A stretch of DNA of 34,626 bases from the NCBI GenBank assembly GCA_903821495.1, contig CAIJLM010000236.1:1-34626 (forward strand), given 5' to 3'. The position numbers and the translations under genes were made by a program. Shown in pieces: positions 14,531 to 23,313 of the stretch. Position 1 is the stretch's first letter. The number at the start of each line of letters is the position of its first letter. Source of the DNA: an uncultured Chthonomonas sp. (GTDB lineage: Bacteria; Armatimonadota; Chthonomonadetes; Chthonomonadales; Chthonomonadaceae). Under the pieces are notes generated by a model, which was not told the origin of the DNA, searched no databases, and saw only the letters and a program-made list of their open reading frames with translations.

Positions 14531-14556
14531 TTCGCTTGATTGACACAGCAAGCGAA
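14531..14556. repeat. Inverted repeat between the glycosyltransferase and LuxR-type genes
   Basis: TTCGCTTG (14531-14538) and CAAGCGAA (14549-14556) are a perfect 8-bp inverted repeat with a 10-bp spacer. It lies 35 bp after the stop of the glycosyltransferase gene and could be a weak terminator (a T run on the minus strand comes only about 13 bases later) or an operator upstream of the LuxR-type gene. Confidence 0.5.
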
Positions 14557-14591
14557 ACTAGCAAAATTCGTTAGGTTACTATAACAAGAGT

Positions 14592-16193
14592 CTATCTCTT
14601 CTTGCCCCCTATCGTCACAAACTCGTACAGCGTGAACCGAGAGGTCTGCCCTCCCGCCTCTTCGCTACTGTACACCTTTTTCCATCCCTTGAGCGCGCTC
14701 TTTATCGGTGCGGCGATACTTGGCGGGTCGAAGGTGTTCGCCACCGCGACAAACCGAATTTTGCCCTGATTCAAGTTCGCAACCATCTCCGGCATTTTTC
14801 GGGCGGAGGGTGTGGCGAGTATCTCTTCATCCGCGACGGGAACCTCAGCCACCTGCTGTAGATACCAGCGTAGAACGGTGGGCTGTTGCGTTGTGATGAG
14901 CAGTTTGTCCCCCTGCCGCCAAGTCGTTTTTAGATAGCGGGCGGCTTGCGCGGTGCGCGGGGTCATCGCAAGGTCGTCCTCGATAAACTTTGTCTTTTGG
15001 CTTCCCATTATCCAGAACGCTATCCCCGCCATGAGCGCGAAAGGCAGAGGTCGCCAAAGCAGGGAGATGGCGTAGAGCGTCAACCCCGCTACCAGCGAAA
15101 GCGGAGGCAGGCAGTGGGCGAGGTACTGGGGCCCGATAATGTGGGCTTTGTGCGCCACCGCAAGGAAGAGAAGGGTGTAGACAAGCGTGAGCGCCATCTC
15201 TCGCGAAAGTTTTTTGAAGGCGAGCAGTATCGGGGCTACTGCAAAGCCCGCAAGATAGAGAATGAGGTAGGGGCGATAGTCCCGCCAGTACCAGAACAGA
15301 TACGCCCACTTGGGGGCGCGTTCATACACCCTACCGCCAAGGGTTGCGTGTTCCACCGTCTGCGTGGAGACCTCCATATAGTGCCGCAACATCGTGAGCG
15401 TACTGCCTTGCAGTCCGGCGGGCCAGAGAATAAGAGCGGTCAGCAGAAGCAGTCCCGCCCCTACTCCTGCACAGAGTAGAATCGGCTTGCGATTGGCGGG
15501 GTCGCGTATCTCCGGAAAGAGCAGGAAGGGCGCGACGCACGCCATTACGAGGAGAGTGGGCAGGAATATCTCAGAGACGGCGAAGAGAACGCCTAACGCC
15601 AAGCCTATCGCTATGAGCCAGTGGGGGCGGCGCGTTTCGGCGCATTTGAGGCAGAGCCAGAGGAGAACCATCAGATTCAAGGTGATGAGCGCCCAAGGAA
15701 TGGCGTGAGAGCCAGCCCGAATCTGCATGGGGGTAAACAGAACGAGTAGCCCCGCCCCTATCGCCAACTCGCGCCGCCCCTTAAACAGTATCACCCCGCA
15801 GAGATAGGTAAACCCGACTATCAACGCCCCCGCGCCGACAAAGGGGATACGGAGGGTCTTTTCGTCTGCGCCCCAGCGTCGGGCTATCGCGAGAAGGTAG
15901 GAGTTCATGGGGGGGTGGTAGTGCCGTTGAATGGTGAGAGCGAGGGGCTGTTTGGGGTTCGCGCTTCTATCCCAGCGGTTCGCGTCGAAGCCCTTTACTC
16001 CTGCGTGGGCGTAGTCCGCTTCGTCGAACCAGAGGTCGCCTGTGGTGTTGGCGAGGCGTATGGGAACCGCCCCTAGCGAGAGGAGTATCATCAGGGCGAG
16101 GTCTAGCGCCCACACCCATTTTTTCCACTGCGAAAGGGGAGAGTTTTTTTGCGCCTCCGGCTCTTCTACGAGAGGCTGTTCTTGCTCGCTCAT
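14592..16193 (-). CDS. GT-C fold membrane glycosyltransferase (PMT/ArnT-like)
   Basis: A 533-residue protein with about 10-12 hydrophobic helices. The first periplasmic loop holds WFDEADYAHAG (about 56-66), the acidic Asp-Glu motif expected in GT39/GT83-type lipid-linked sugar transferases. The C-terminal 100 residues form a soluble domain. Such enzymes take a sugar from a polyprenyl-phosphate donor and add it to a protein or lipid on the outer face of the inner membrane. The start ATG 16193 has AGGA 6 bases upstream. It is last in the ten-gene minus-strand run, 48 bp after the propeller-like gene. Acceptor and sugar are unknown. A second, distantly similar GT-C protein is at 31713-33569. Confidence 0.8.
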   Translation of the reverse strand: MSEQEQPLVEEPEAQKNSPLSQWKKWVWALDLALMILLSLGAVPIRLANTTGDLWFDEADYAHAGVKGFDANRWDRSANPKQPLALTIQRHYHPPMNSYLLAIARRWGADEKTLRIPFVGAGALIVGFTYLCGVILFKGRRELAIGAGLLVLFTPMQIRAGSHAIPWALITLNLMVLLWLCLKCAETRRPHWLIAIGLALGVLFAVSEIFLPTLLVMACVAPFLLFPEIRDPANRKPILLCAGVGAGLLLLTALILWPAGLQGSTLTMLRHYMEVSTQTVEHATLGGRVYERAPKWAYLFWYWRDYRPYLILYLAGFAVAPILLAFKKLSREMALTLVYTLLFLAVAHKAHIIGPQYLAHCLPPLSLVAGLTLYAISLLWRPLPFALMAGIAFWIMGSQKTKFIEDDLAMTPRTAQAARYLKTTWRQGDKLLITTQQPTVLRWYLQQVAEVPVADEEILATPSARKMPEMVANLNQGKIRFVAVANTFDPPSIAAPIKSALKGWKKVYSSEEAGGQTSRFTLYEFVTIGGKKR

Positions 16194-16241
16194 GCTTTTC
16201 CTGACCAGATAGCCGCGTTGCGCGAATTAGTAGTTGATTGA

Positions 16242-17255
16242 TTATACTCTGTCCGGCAATGTCATGGCGCAGATGTTATTCCCGCACATAAAACTGATGC
16301 CCTTCCTATCAGGCAAAAACTCCAAATCGTAGAGATGGTACATCGAATTCGCTTCGTTTGGAGCAAGGGCGGAGAGAGCGTCCGCGTCAAGAGTTCCCAA
16401 CGGGGTGAAATCTTGCCCGTCAACGCCGCTTCGCCAGAGACTGCTCTGATGTTCCGCTCCAAGAATCCAGACAAGGGATTCGCCATCGGGGGAGAGTTTG
16501 ACCTCCGCCTTACGGTAGCCGCTCGGCAGGGCGAATATATAACTTGCGTTACGGGTGATGTTCGGCTCCAGAGCGATACGCTGTATCTCCGCGTCCGCGT
16601 TAGCGCGTCTTTCAGAGTCGCGGCGACTACAGAGTTCAATCAGATCATTCTGCGGAGTTGTCCCGATACTAACGCCCCTCCGAACTCTTCCCTGTACGGC
16701 GTGTGATTCAATCCAACCGTCCTGTGCGGAGTATATCTCGGCGCTTGTATAGGTCTTTCCGCTCCCTGATGTACCAAGTTCGCACCAACTCTCGCTGTTG
16801 GCGAACCAAACCGCCTGTCCCCCGCGAGATTCGGAGTCGCATTGAGATTGAACGCGGGACGTATCGTCTTTCAGGTTCACAACAAGCCAATCCTCGCGAA
16901 CATCCCGCCAGATGAGATATTTTCTGTCCGGTGAAAGCGTCAACCGAGGCTTTAAGTACGCCTCATCATGGCTTAACTGCGCCCCATTCGTATCAAAGTA
17001 CCGGACAGGCATGACATATCCCTCCGGTTCGCGTCCGGGGCGGGGATTCCAGAGGGAGAGTGTGCGAGAGGCGATGTTGTATTTGAAGGCGCGTATAGGG
17101 AAAGGGCGAATCGCGTAGGGATACGTCTCATCCGGAGGCGCACCGCAAGAGAACGCGAACAAAAGAAGCGTCTCGCTCGAACCCCACATCTTGCAACACC
17201 GCTCAGGGAGTGGAGACGGGATAACAGCGTCTATCCGCTTGAGTAGGCTGTCCAT
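16242..17255 (-). CDS. Putative lipoprotein with beta-propeller-like repeats
   Basis: A 337-residue protein starting at ATG 17255, where AGGAGGGGC lies directly upstream; the open frame extends 27 codons further but without a ribosome binding site. Residues 29-37 form a short hydrophobic stretch ending in FSCGAPP, a poor but possible lipobox (Cys37). The rest has several segments of the PD40/TolB-like type, such as LTLSPDRKYLIWRD, VKLSPDGESLVWIL and LEFLPDRKGISF, each followed by polar turns, which suggests a beta-propeller. I cannot assign a function. It begins 10 bp after the DUF92 gene and is followed 48 bp later by the GT-C gene. Confidence 0.65.
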   Translation of the reverse strand: MDSLLKRIDAVIPSPLPERCCKMWGSSETLLLFAFSCGAPPDETYPYAIRPFPIRAFKYNIASRTLSLWNPRPGREPEGYVMPVRYFDTNGAQLSHDEAYLKPRLTLSPDRKYLIWRDVREDWLVVNLKDDTSRVQSQCDSESRGGQAVWFANSESWCELGTSGSGKTYTSAEIYSAQDGWIESHAVQGRVRRGVSIGTTPQNDLIELCSRRDSERRANADAEIQRIALEPNITRNASYIFALPSGYRKAEVKLSPDGESLVWILGAEHQSSLWRSGVDGQDFTPLGTLDADALSALAPNEANSMYHLYDLEFLPDRKGISFMCGNNICAMTLPDRV

Positions 17256-17265
17256 GGCGCCCCTC

Positions 17266-18123
17266 CTAATAGAACTTATACACCCCGTAAGCCAGCAGAA
17301 GCCACCCCAACAAGACTCCGCACAGGCTCGCCGCAAAGTTCACCCCGTCGTTATTCAGCCACGCAAGCCCTCGAACCTTCGCCGCGTGTTCGCCGCGAAC
17401 GCTCTTTCGCTCCGTTATCTCGCCGGTATGAGGGTCGCGATACTGCACTTGCAGGGTCGCCCCCAAAACGCTATCTACAAGACTCGCAAGGAAGCCCGCC
17501 CACGCCACCGCGAACACCTCCGCAAGGTTCATGCGCCACAGAGGAAGCATGATTAGCGGAATGACGATAGCGCCCGCCAACGCGCCCAAAATCCCCGCGC
17601 CCGACACCGCGCCGGAGACTCCTGCGGGAACCTGCTTCCAGTTCGTGAGGAGGCGCGGAGGCGTGGCGGAGAGTTTGCCTATCTCAGTAGACCACGTATC
17701 CGCATTGACGGCGGCGAGCGCGGCGAGATAGAGCATCAGGAGGTAACGCAGTTTGATAGGAGACCAGATTCCGATATGAAACAGGTTATGCGACATCACA
17801 TAGAAGACAACAACGCACATCGCCGCGACTCCGCCATTCGCCCACACCTGCCCCGCGTCCCGCGCTGAGCCTTTTTCGTCATGACGATTCGCTTGGGCTT
17901 TACGCTCACCGCCTAGTTTCGAGAGGAGCGATGAGGAGAGGAAGAAGACGAGGAGAGCGGCCAGAAACTTCCCGCCGCCTAAGCCGAAGACGACAAACCC
18001 GACAATAGCCGTAGCGATAGCCCCGCTTCGCGAAAGTAGGCGAAACGCATAGGCGCACCCCGTAAAAAGGAGGGCGACCATCAGCGCGAACCAGAGCGGC
18101 GGCTGTAGAAAAAAGGAGGGCAT
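17266..18123 (-). CDS. DUF92 family integral membrane protein
   Basis: A 285-residue protein with about seven hydrophobic segments. Family signatures visible are the SGAIATAIVGFVVFGLGGG segment at the N-terminus, the NADTWSTEIGKLS motif with PPRLLTNWKQVPAGVSGAVS after it, and LNNDGVNFAASL near the C-terminus. DUF92 includes the plant VTE6 phytyl-phosphate kinase and the eukaryotic TMEM19 proteins, so a polyprenyl-phosphate kinase role is possible but unproven in bacteria. The start ATG 18123 has GGAG 6 bases upstream. Gaps to neighbours are 27 and 10 bp. Confidence 0.87.
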   Translation of the reverse strand: MPSFFLQPPLWFALMVALLFTGCAYAFRLLSRSGAIATAIVGFVVFGLGGGKFLAALLVFFLSSSLLSKLGGERKAQANRHDEKGSARDAGQVWANGGVAAMCVVVFYVMSHNLFHIGIWSPIKLRYLLMLYLAALAAVNADTWSTEIGKLSATPPRLLTNWKQVPAGVSGAVSGAGILGALAGAIVIPLIMLPLWRMNLAEVFAVAWAGFLASLVDSVLGATLQVQYRDPHTGEITERKSVRGEHAAKVRGLAWLNNDGVNFAASLCGVLLGWLLLAYGVYKFY

Positions 18124-18150
18124 TGTTATCTCCGCCTCTGTATGCGAGGG

Positions 18151-18918
18151 TTAGTCCACATCTTTACCGCTAATCCCGTCTACGGTCAGGTGGAAATCAG
18201 GGCAGTTATCAACAGCGGGGCGTATGCGCCCTGCCGGAAGAAATTTCGTGTGCGTGTCGCTAAAAGCGACGTTTCGCGCCCCCTCCCAACGGTCTGCGCC
18301 CGGCGTGCGAGTTCCTACAAGTGTTCCCCAGTAGCCGTGAAGCGTTTTGGGGTGTTCGTGCGCGTTGTAGAACTCGCCTACTATGATTTTCTGCGAAGGG
18401 TATTGAACTGCCGCCTCTGTCTGCGTAGTGCAGGTCGCGCCCGCGCCGGGGTCGTTGAGGGCTAGGCGCAGATTGCCAATATCCATCTGATTTATCTGCG
18501 CGGGCGTGTGAAAAAACGCCGCCGAGTAGCCGTAGGAGGTTCCATCGAAAACGCTCCCCGAAATCGTGTCGGAAGGGCAGACCAGTATCGCAGGGCTACT
18601 GTTTACCGAGCTAAAACTACCGTCGCTCTTCTCCTTTTGACCAATGCCGACGTAGGGCATAATGGGCCAGCGAAAGCGCTTTCCCACCCACAGATAGGGG
18701 TCGTTCGTGTTAGGGTATCCTCCATCGTAGTCCTGCGTGTAGAGGGCTATCGCTGTCGTAATCTGCCGCTCGCTACTAACGCAGACTACCTTTCGCCCCT
18801 GCTCCCTTGCGCGAGCGAAGACGGGAAAGAGAATAGCGGCGAGTATCGCGATAATAGCGATAACAACAAGAAGTTCGATAAGAGTGAAGCCTCTACGAAA
18901 TGGTTTGCAAACGTGCAA
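18151..18918 (-). CDS. Prepilin-like secreted protein (type II/IV leader, DUF1559-like)
   Basis: A 255-residue protein with a class III leader: short basic N-terminus (KPFRRG) and cleavage before FTLIELLVVIAIIAILAAILF, the hydrophobic pilin helix, then PVFARAREQGRK. The soluble part has a C-terminal AFSDTHTKFLPAG segment like the H-x9-DG motif of the planctomycetal/armatimonadal family. I start at TTG 18918 because AGGGAG lies 7 bases upstream; a TTG at 18939 overlaps the previous stop as TTGA and has no ribosome binding site. Large families of such pseudopilins are usual in this lineage, and their role is unknown. It follows the cyclase-type regulator by 17 bp. Confidence 0.85.
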   Translation of the reverse strand: MHVCKPFRRGFTLIELLVVIAIIAILAAILFPVFARAREQGRKVVCVSSERQITTAIALYTQDYDGGYPNTNDPYLWVGKRFRWPIMPYVGIGQKEKSDGSFSSVNSSPAILVCPSDTISGSVFDGTSYGYSAAFFHTPAQINQMDIGNLRLALNDPGAGATCTTQTEAAVQYPSQKIIVGEFYNAHEHPKTLHGYWGTLVGTRTPGADRWEGARNVAFSDTHTKFLPAGRIRPAVDNCPDFHLTVDGISGKDVD

Positions 18919-18935
18919 TAGGTGTCTCCCTGATT

Positions 18936-21800
18936 TCAAAGTTGGCTAACGAAATCGAGTATCCGCTCCATACTCATCGCTCTCCCCTGCTCGCTAAGGC
19001 TCTCAAACTCCTCTTCGGAGAGGCTTTGTCGCGCCTCCGAGAGCGTCCCCGTGAACTGGCTCTCTTCTCGTTCTGAACGCGGCGATCCGAGGGTTTTACG
19101 AAGTGCGAGGGCGTGCGCGGCGATAGGAACCGCTACCGCCCACCTCTTTTGCGCGGCGTACAGGTTGAAAAATGAGTCTAATATACGGGCGATACTCCAT
19201 CTGTTGTTAAGCGTGCGTAGATAGGAGAGGCTCTCGCGATAGCTTGCAAGGGCGGTCTGCTCATGCTTTTGGGCGAGAGCGAGATTACCTAGCGTAATCC
19301 ATACCTCTGCAAGCCCGCGCTTGTCTCCTACGGTTTCAAAGAGATGAACGCTCTCTTGCAGGTAGCGAGCGGACGTATTGTAGTCGCCTATATTGAGGGC
19401 GAGCGCCCCAAGAGTGTTGAGAGAAAAGCCTATCGTCTGGCGGTCATCGAACTCTCTGCGAAGGATGAGGCTCTCCTCCACCAACTGCCGCGCCTCCTCG
19501 TATCTTCCCTGCCGTTCTGCAATAAGCCCCATATTATAGAGCGAATGGGACGTATTCTGTCTATCCCCCATCTGCCGCCTCAGTTCAAGGCTCTCCTGAT
19601 AGCGCTCCCATGCGCTCTCATAGTCGCCCAAGTAGAAGGCGAGATTGCCCAGGTTGTTCAGCGATACATGAATCCCCACCTCGTGCTGAATGGCGCGACG
19701 AATGGCGAGAGCCTCCTCATAAAGCTGACGCGCTGAGGCATAGTCTCCCTGCTCCATCAACACAAGCCCCAGATTATTGAGAGCGTTGCCTTCGCCCTGT
19801 CTATCTCCCAAAGCGCGGAGAAGCGTTAGGCTACGTTTGTAGTAGTAGGTCGCCTCTTCGGGGTCTCCCTGACACCACGCCAGAACGCCCGCGCCGATAA
19901 GGGTATTGGCGAAATCGGGGCTTTCCACGTTCGCGCCCGACTGCTCCAACGCCTCTTTGAGATAGGCTCTCCCTTCAAAGAGGTGCGCGTGCATCATCCA
20001 GAAGCGCCAAAGATTCGCGCCAAACTTGAGGCTTTGCGAAGCCCCTTCCATATCGCCCAAGCGCCATTCGAGCGCCCTACGGATATTGTCATGCTCCGCC
20101 TCAAGATGGTAGAGCGTCTCCGCCTGTTCGTGTCCTAAAAGCAGAGGTGCGCTCCTAACAGCGAACTGTAAAAAGTAGTCGCTGTGGCGTTCGCGAAGCG
20201 AGATACCCTCGCCGCGCTCCATCAGTTTGTCTAGCCCATACTGCCGCACCGTTTCGAGGAGACGGTAGCGCGTTCTGCCTTCGCGTTCATCAGGCATCAC
20301 CAGCGATTTGTCTACCAGCGAGTTCAGAAGCGGCTTAATCTCTCCCTTCTGAACATCCTCTCCTACACAGACCTCCTCCATCGCCGCCAAAGTCCACCCG
20401 CCTGTAAAGACGGACGCTCTGCAAAGCATACTTCGCTCCTCCTCATGGAGGAGGTCGTAGCTCCAGTCAATGAGGGCGCGGAGAGTCTGCTGTCGGGGCA
20501 AGGAGGTTCTGCTACCGCCAGAGAGAAGGCGAAACCGGTTGTCAAGGCGCGTTGCAATGGCTTGCGCGGGTAGCGAACGGATACGCGCCGCCGCGAGTTC
20601 TATGGCGAGAGGAATGCCGTCTAGTCGATGGCATATCTGCACAACGGATAGGATGTTCTCCGCGTTGAGTAGAAAAGCGGGGTCTTGTTGCAAGGCTCTA
20701 TCGCGGAAGAGACAGACAGATTCAGACTGCTCCGCCTCTTCGAGGGTCGAGTTCAGCTTTGGAATAGAGAGCGAGGGGACTCTATAGATTATCTCCCCTA
20801 AAACGCCAAGAGATTCGCGACTGCTTGCGAGAACGCGCACCTTAGGACACTGCGCGATTATCTGCCGCGCAAAGAGGGCGCAGGCTTCTATCAGGTGTTC
20901 ACAGTTATCGAGTATGAGGATAGTTTCGCTTCGGCTAAGAGCGTCTAAAACGGTATCGGCGACGCTTTGACCGGGCTGGTCTTTAATGCCAAGCGCCTGC
21001 GCCACCGTTCTCGGTACAAGGGAGGGGTTGGCGATGGGGGCGAGTTCTATAAACCAGACTCCATCTCGCGTTCTATCTAACCACTCCTGCCCCACTTGAA
21101 GGCTGAGGCGCGTTTTGCCACAGCCGCCCGTTCCGGTAAGCGTAAGTAGCTGGGCGCGGGAGAGATGCTCGCGTATCTCCGCAAGTACAGGTTCGCGCCC
21201 TACGAAGTTCGTAGAGGGCGGCGGCAGGTTATGGAGTTGGATAGAGCGAAGGCGCGAGAACTCTTCTGGTAGGCTAGGGTGGACGAGTTGCCAGACGTGT
21301 TCAGGAGTTTCAAGGTCTTTCAGGCGATGAATACCGAGGTCTTTCAGTTGGTAGTTATCGGGAAGGCAGGTCACTACCTCCTGATAGGTAGTCTCGCCCA
21401 GAACTACCTGCCCCGTATGCGCGATAGCGCGGAGACGCGCCGCCCTGTTCACCGTCGCGCCGAAATAGTCTCCGTCGCGCAGTTGCGCTTCGCCCGTAAA
21501 GAGGGCGCACCGTAGGCTTAGAGGCGTGTTCTCATTCCACTTTTCCGCAGTGCAAGCGGACTGGATAGCGCAAGCGGCTTGAAGGGCGGAGAGCGAAGAG
21601 GAGAAAACGACCATGAGGCTTTCGCCCTCGCCACGCGGCTTAACAAGGCTTCCCTCGTAGGCGGCGACGTTTAGAGCGACAATACTGTCTAGGCGGGAGA
21701 CGGCGTTTTGCATCGCTTCGGGATGACTCTCCCAAAGCCTTGCGCTGGCTTCTACGTCAGCGAAGAGTAGAGTAATTATTCCATTTGGCAGACGTGACAA
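18936..21800 (-). CDS. Class III cyclase domain, AAA/NB-ARC ATPase and TPR regulator
   Basis: A 954-residue protein of the AfsR/MalT-like (STAND) multidomain type. Residues 5-170 form a class III adenylate/guanylate cyclase domain: first metal Asp15 in LLFADVEAS, and VNRAARL with the transition-state Asn118 and Arg122. The second metal-ligand position reads GEGES where relatives have GEGDS, so Glu60 replaces the usual Asp. Residues about 195-500 form an NTPase with Walker A GTGGCGKT (223-230), Walker B ILILDN (295-299) and a following helical region. From about 600 to 930 there are tetratricopeptide repeats of about 40 residues. It may couple a ligand or protein sensor to cAMP production. No DNA-binding domain is seen. 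TTG start at 21800 with AGAGGT 9 bases upstream. Confidence 0.87.
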   Translation of the reverse strand: MSRLPNGIITLLFADVEASARLWESHPEAMQNAVSRLDSIVALNVAAYEGSLVKPRGEGESLMVVFSSSLSALQAACAIQSACTAEKWNENTPLSLRCALFTGEAQLRDGDYFGATVNRAARLRAIAHTGQVVLGETTYQEVVTCLPDNYQLKDLGIHRLKDLETPEHVWQLVHPSLPEEFSRLRSIQLHNLPPPSTNFVGREPVLAEIREHLSRAQLLTLTGTGGCGKTRLSLQVGQEWLDRTRDGVWFIELAPIANPSLVPRTVAQALGIKDQPGQSVADTVLDALSRSETILILDNCEHLIEACALFARQIIAQCPKVRVLASSRESLGVLGEIIYRVPSLSIPKLNSTLEEAEQSESVCLFRDRALQQDPAFLLNAENILSVVQICHRLDGIPLAIELAAARIRSLPAQAIATRLDNRFRLLSGGSRTSLPRQQTLRALIDWSYDLLHEEERSMLCRASVFTGGWTLAAMEEVCVGEDVQKGEIKPLLNSLVDKSLVMPDEREGRTRYRLLETVRQYGLDKLMERGEGISLRERHSDYFLQFAVRSAPLLLGHEQAETLYHLEAEHDNIRRALEWRLGDMEGASQSLKFGANLWRFWMMHAHLFEGRAYLKEALEQSGANVESPDFANTLIGAGVLAWCQGDPEEATYYYKRSLTLLRALGDRQGEGNALNNLGLVLMEQGDYASARQLYEEALAIRRAIQHEVGIHVSLNNLGNLAFYLGDYESAWERYQESLELRRQMGDRQNTSHSLYNMGLIAERQGRYEEARQLVEESLILRREFDDRQTIGFSLNTLGALALNIGDYNTSARYLQESVHLFETVGDKRGLAEVWITLGNLALAQKHEQTALASYRESLSYLRTLNNRWSIARILDSFFNLYAAQKRWAVAVPIAAHALALRKTLGSPRSEREESQFTGTLSEARQSLSEEEFESLSEQGRAMSMERILDFVSQL

Positions 21801-21834
21801 TGGGGCGATACCTCTTTGAGGTTAGACGGCGGAA

Positions 21835-22488
21835 CTAACGGCTCGGTTCCTCTATTTTGTTGGCGCATACAACCGCCTCGCAAAAGGCGCGGAGTTTGCC
21901 ATAGTCCTTGCGTCCGGGTTCACGCTCCACGCCGCTAGCGACATCCACCGCGTAGGGGCGAATGGCGAGAACCGCTTCGTAGACGTTATCGGGGGTTAGT
22001 CCGCCCGCCAATACGATAGGCAGGTTGAAACGCGCCTTCGCCTCTCTCGCCACGCTCCAGTCGAAGGTTTGACCGGAACCGCCGAGCTGTTCTTTATGGT
22101 ACGTATCTAGCAGGAGGGCGGAGGGCGTGAATACCTCTAGGGCGGATTGAATCTCTAGTAGACTATTCTCATTCTGCACTCGAAAGACCTGTATGAGCCG
22201 CAGTCGCGGGGGTAAATCACGCATTTCGGGCTGAAAACGGTAGAACTGCAACACGTCATACCGTTCGCTGAGTTCATCCCCAATGTCGCTTAGGTCTCTA
22301 CAGACGGCGGTTCGGGCGACAAACGGCGGCAGACGCAAGGGAACGTCACGCGCCCCCTCCCAACTGCCGACGTAGCGCGGGGTTTGGGGAACATGGATAA
22401 AACCGAGAGCGGAGGCTCCGTATTCGAGGGCTTTCTCCGCGTCGGCTTGATTCGTGATACCGCAAATTTTGATTCGTGTCACTGCCAC
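21835..22488 (-). CDS. trpF: Phosphoribosylanthranilate isomerase
   Basis: A 217-residue TIM-barrel enzyme of tryptophan synthesis that isomerises N-(5-phosphoribosyl)anthranilate to the ribulose form. The general base Cys9 lies in IKICGITN and the general acid Asp128 in LLLDTYHKEQLGGSGQTFDW. The phosphate-binding loops are LAGGLTPDNV (160-169) and VASGVEREPGRKD (183-195). The length is usual. The start is GTG 22488, three bases after the previous stop; a second GTG two codons later is possible. No other trp gene is in the window. It is embedded in the ten-gene run, so here tryptophan synthesis may be expressed with unrelated functions. Confidence 0.93.
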   Translation of the reverse strand: MAVTRIKICGITNQADAEKALEYGASALGFIHVPQTPRYVGSWEGARDVPLRLPPFVARTAVCRDLSDIGDELSERYDVLQFYRFQPEMRDLPPRLRLIQVFRVQNENSLLEIQSALEVFTPSALLLDTYHKEQLGGSGQTFDWSVAREAKARFNLPIVLAGGLTPDNVYEAVLAIRPYAVDVASGVEREPGRKDYGKLRAFCEAVVCANKIEEPSR

Positions 22489-22491
22489 CGC

Positions 22492-22755
22492 CTATATCTC
22501 GTCCATGCCGTAAGCCAGTACGAGAGAGACTTCTTGCGCCTCTTCACTAAGTTCCTGACGTAACGTCTCCCATATCCTTATCTGCTTTTCGTCCTCAGAA
22601 AGCCCGTTCAAAGCGCTCGCGACGATTTTAACGTGAATGCGCCCGTGCCACCCCTCATCCGTTTGAATAGTCACATTGGGTCCAAACGCTTTTCGCAAGG
22701 CGTCCGTCGTCCGCTGGCTTATCTGCCGGTACTTTTCGTCGAATGTTGTCGCCAT
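22492..22755 (-). CDS. Hypothetical 87-residue protein, partner gene of the HEPN protein
   Basis: A small acidic protein with no signal peptide. An N-terminal helix (FDEKYRQISQRTTDALRKAF) is followed by a beta strand with DEGWHGRIHVKIVAS, a helix with LSEDEKQIRIWETLRQEL and a final strand with VSLVLAYGMDEI. The alpha/beta order and the SEDEKQ.RIWE.LR wording remind me weakly of BolA-like small proteins, but I do not assign it. It lies 12 bp after the HEPN gene and 3 bp before trpF. No clear Shine-Dalgarno close to its ATG except AGGAG about 10 bases upstream. A cognate partner or antitoxin of the HEPN protein is possible from position only. Confidence 0.75.
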   Translation of the reverse strand: MATTFDEKYRQISQRTTDALRKAFGPNVTIQTDEGWHGRIHVKIVASALNGLSEDEKQIRIWETLRQELSEEAQEVSLVLAYGMDEI

Positions 22756-22767
22756 CTTTTTTCACTC

Positions 22768-23262
22768 CTACTGTCCTATGATGTTGGGTTGCAACCAGTT
22801 TACCGCCTTATGCACATCTTGCAAAAATCTCTCGGCTTCTTCTCGTTGCGGCGTTGTCACTTCATATCGCCATGTAGATTTCCATGCTGAAAGTCGCCCC
22901 CATAATTGAGGATCGTATTCATGCCTATAGCTAATATCGGTCAGTCCTGCCAGATAGTAAATGTCGTGTCCCGCAGAGGTCGTGGCAATACGTCGTACAG
23001 GCTCTTGCCCAAGGCTCAGGCATCGCGTGTTTATTTTTATTTGCGTGTCTGCCAGAGACACGCACCTTTCTTGGTCAATAAGATACGCTTTGAGAAGACA
23101 TTCAACGGCGTATCCCGCAAGATACATCGCTCCGCGCAGGTGTCTGCTTTCAGCGTCTGACCTTCGAAAGTCGGCAGTTGGCTTTTCCATTAACTCTTCT
23201 GCGTCTTTGAGACGCTGTTGTCCAATTTTGATAAAATCGGATAGGCGATTACAGCCAGACAT
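22768..23262 (-). CDS. HEPN-domain protein
   Basis: A 164-residue helical protein. The HEPN hallmarks are a first long helix with RLKDAEELMEK, then RHLRGAMYLAGYAVECLLKAYLI, in which GYAVExxLKA is the family core, and a later GHDIYYLAGL segment. HEPN proteins are often RNases or binding partners in toxin-antitoxin, CRISPR and anti-phage systems. The canonical catalytic R-x4-6-H is not obvious: the nearest pair is Arg then His eight positions later, so RNase activity is uncertain. No MNT nucleotidyltransferase is adjacent; instead the 87-residue gene follows 12 bp later. The start ATG 23262 has GGGAG about 10 bases upstream. Confidence 0.75.
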   Translation of the reverse strand: MSGCNRLSDFIKIGQQRLKDAEELMEKPTADFRRSDAESRHLRGAMYLAGYAVECLLKAYLIDQERCVSLADTQIKINTRCLSLGQEPVRRIATTSAGHDIYYLAGLTDISYRHEYDPQLWGRLSAWKSTWRYEVTTPQREEAERFLQDVHKAVNWLQPNIIGQ

Positions 23263-23313
23263 TTTCTTCGCTCCCTACCTAATAACTCCGTCCTCACTCT
23301 ACCGTTACGCTTC

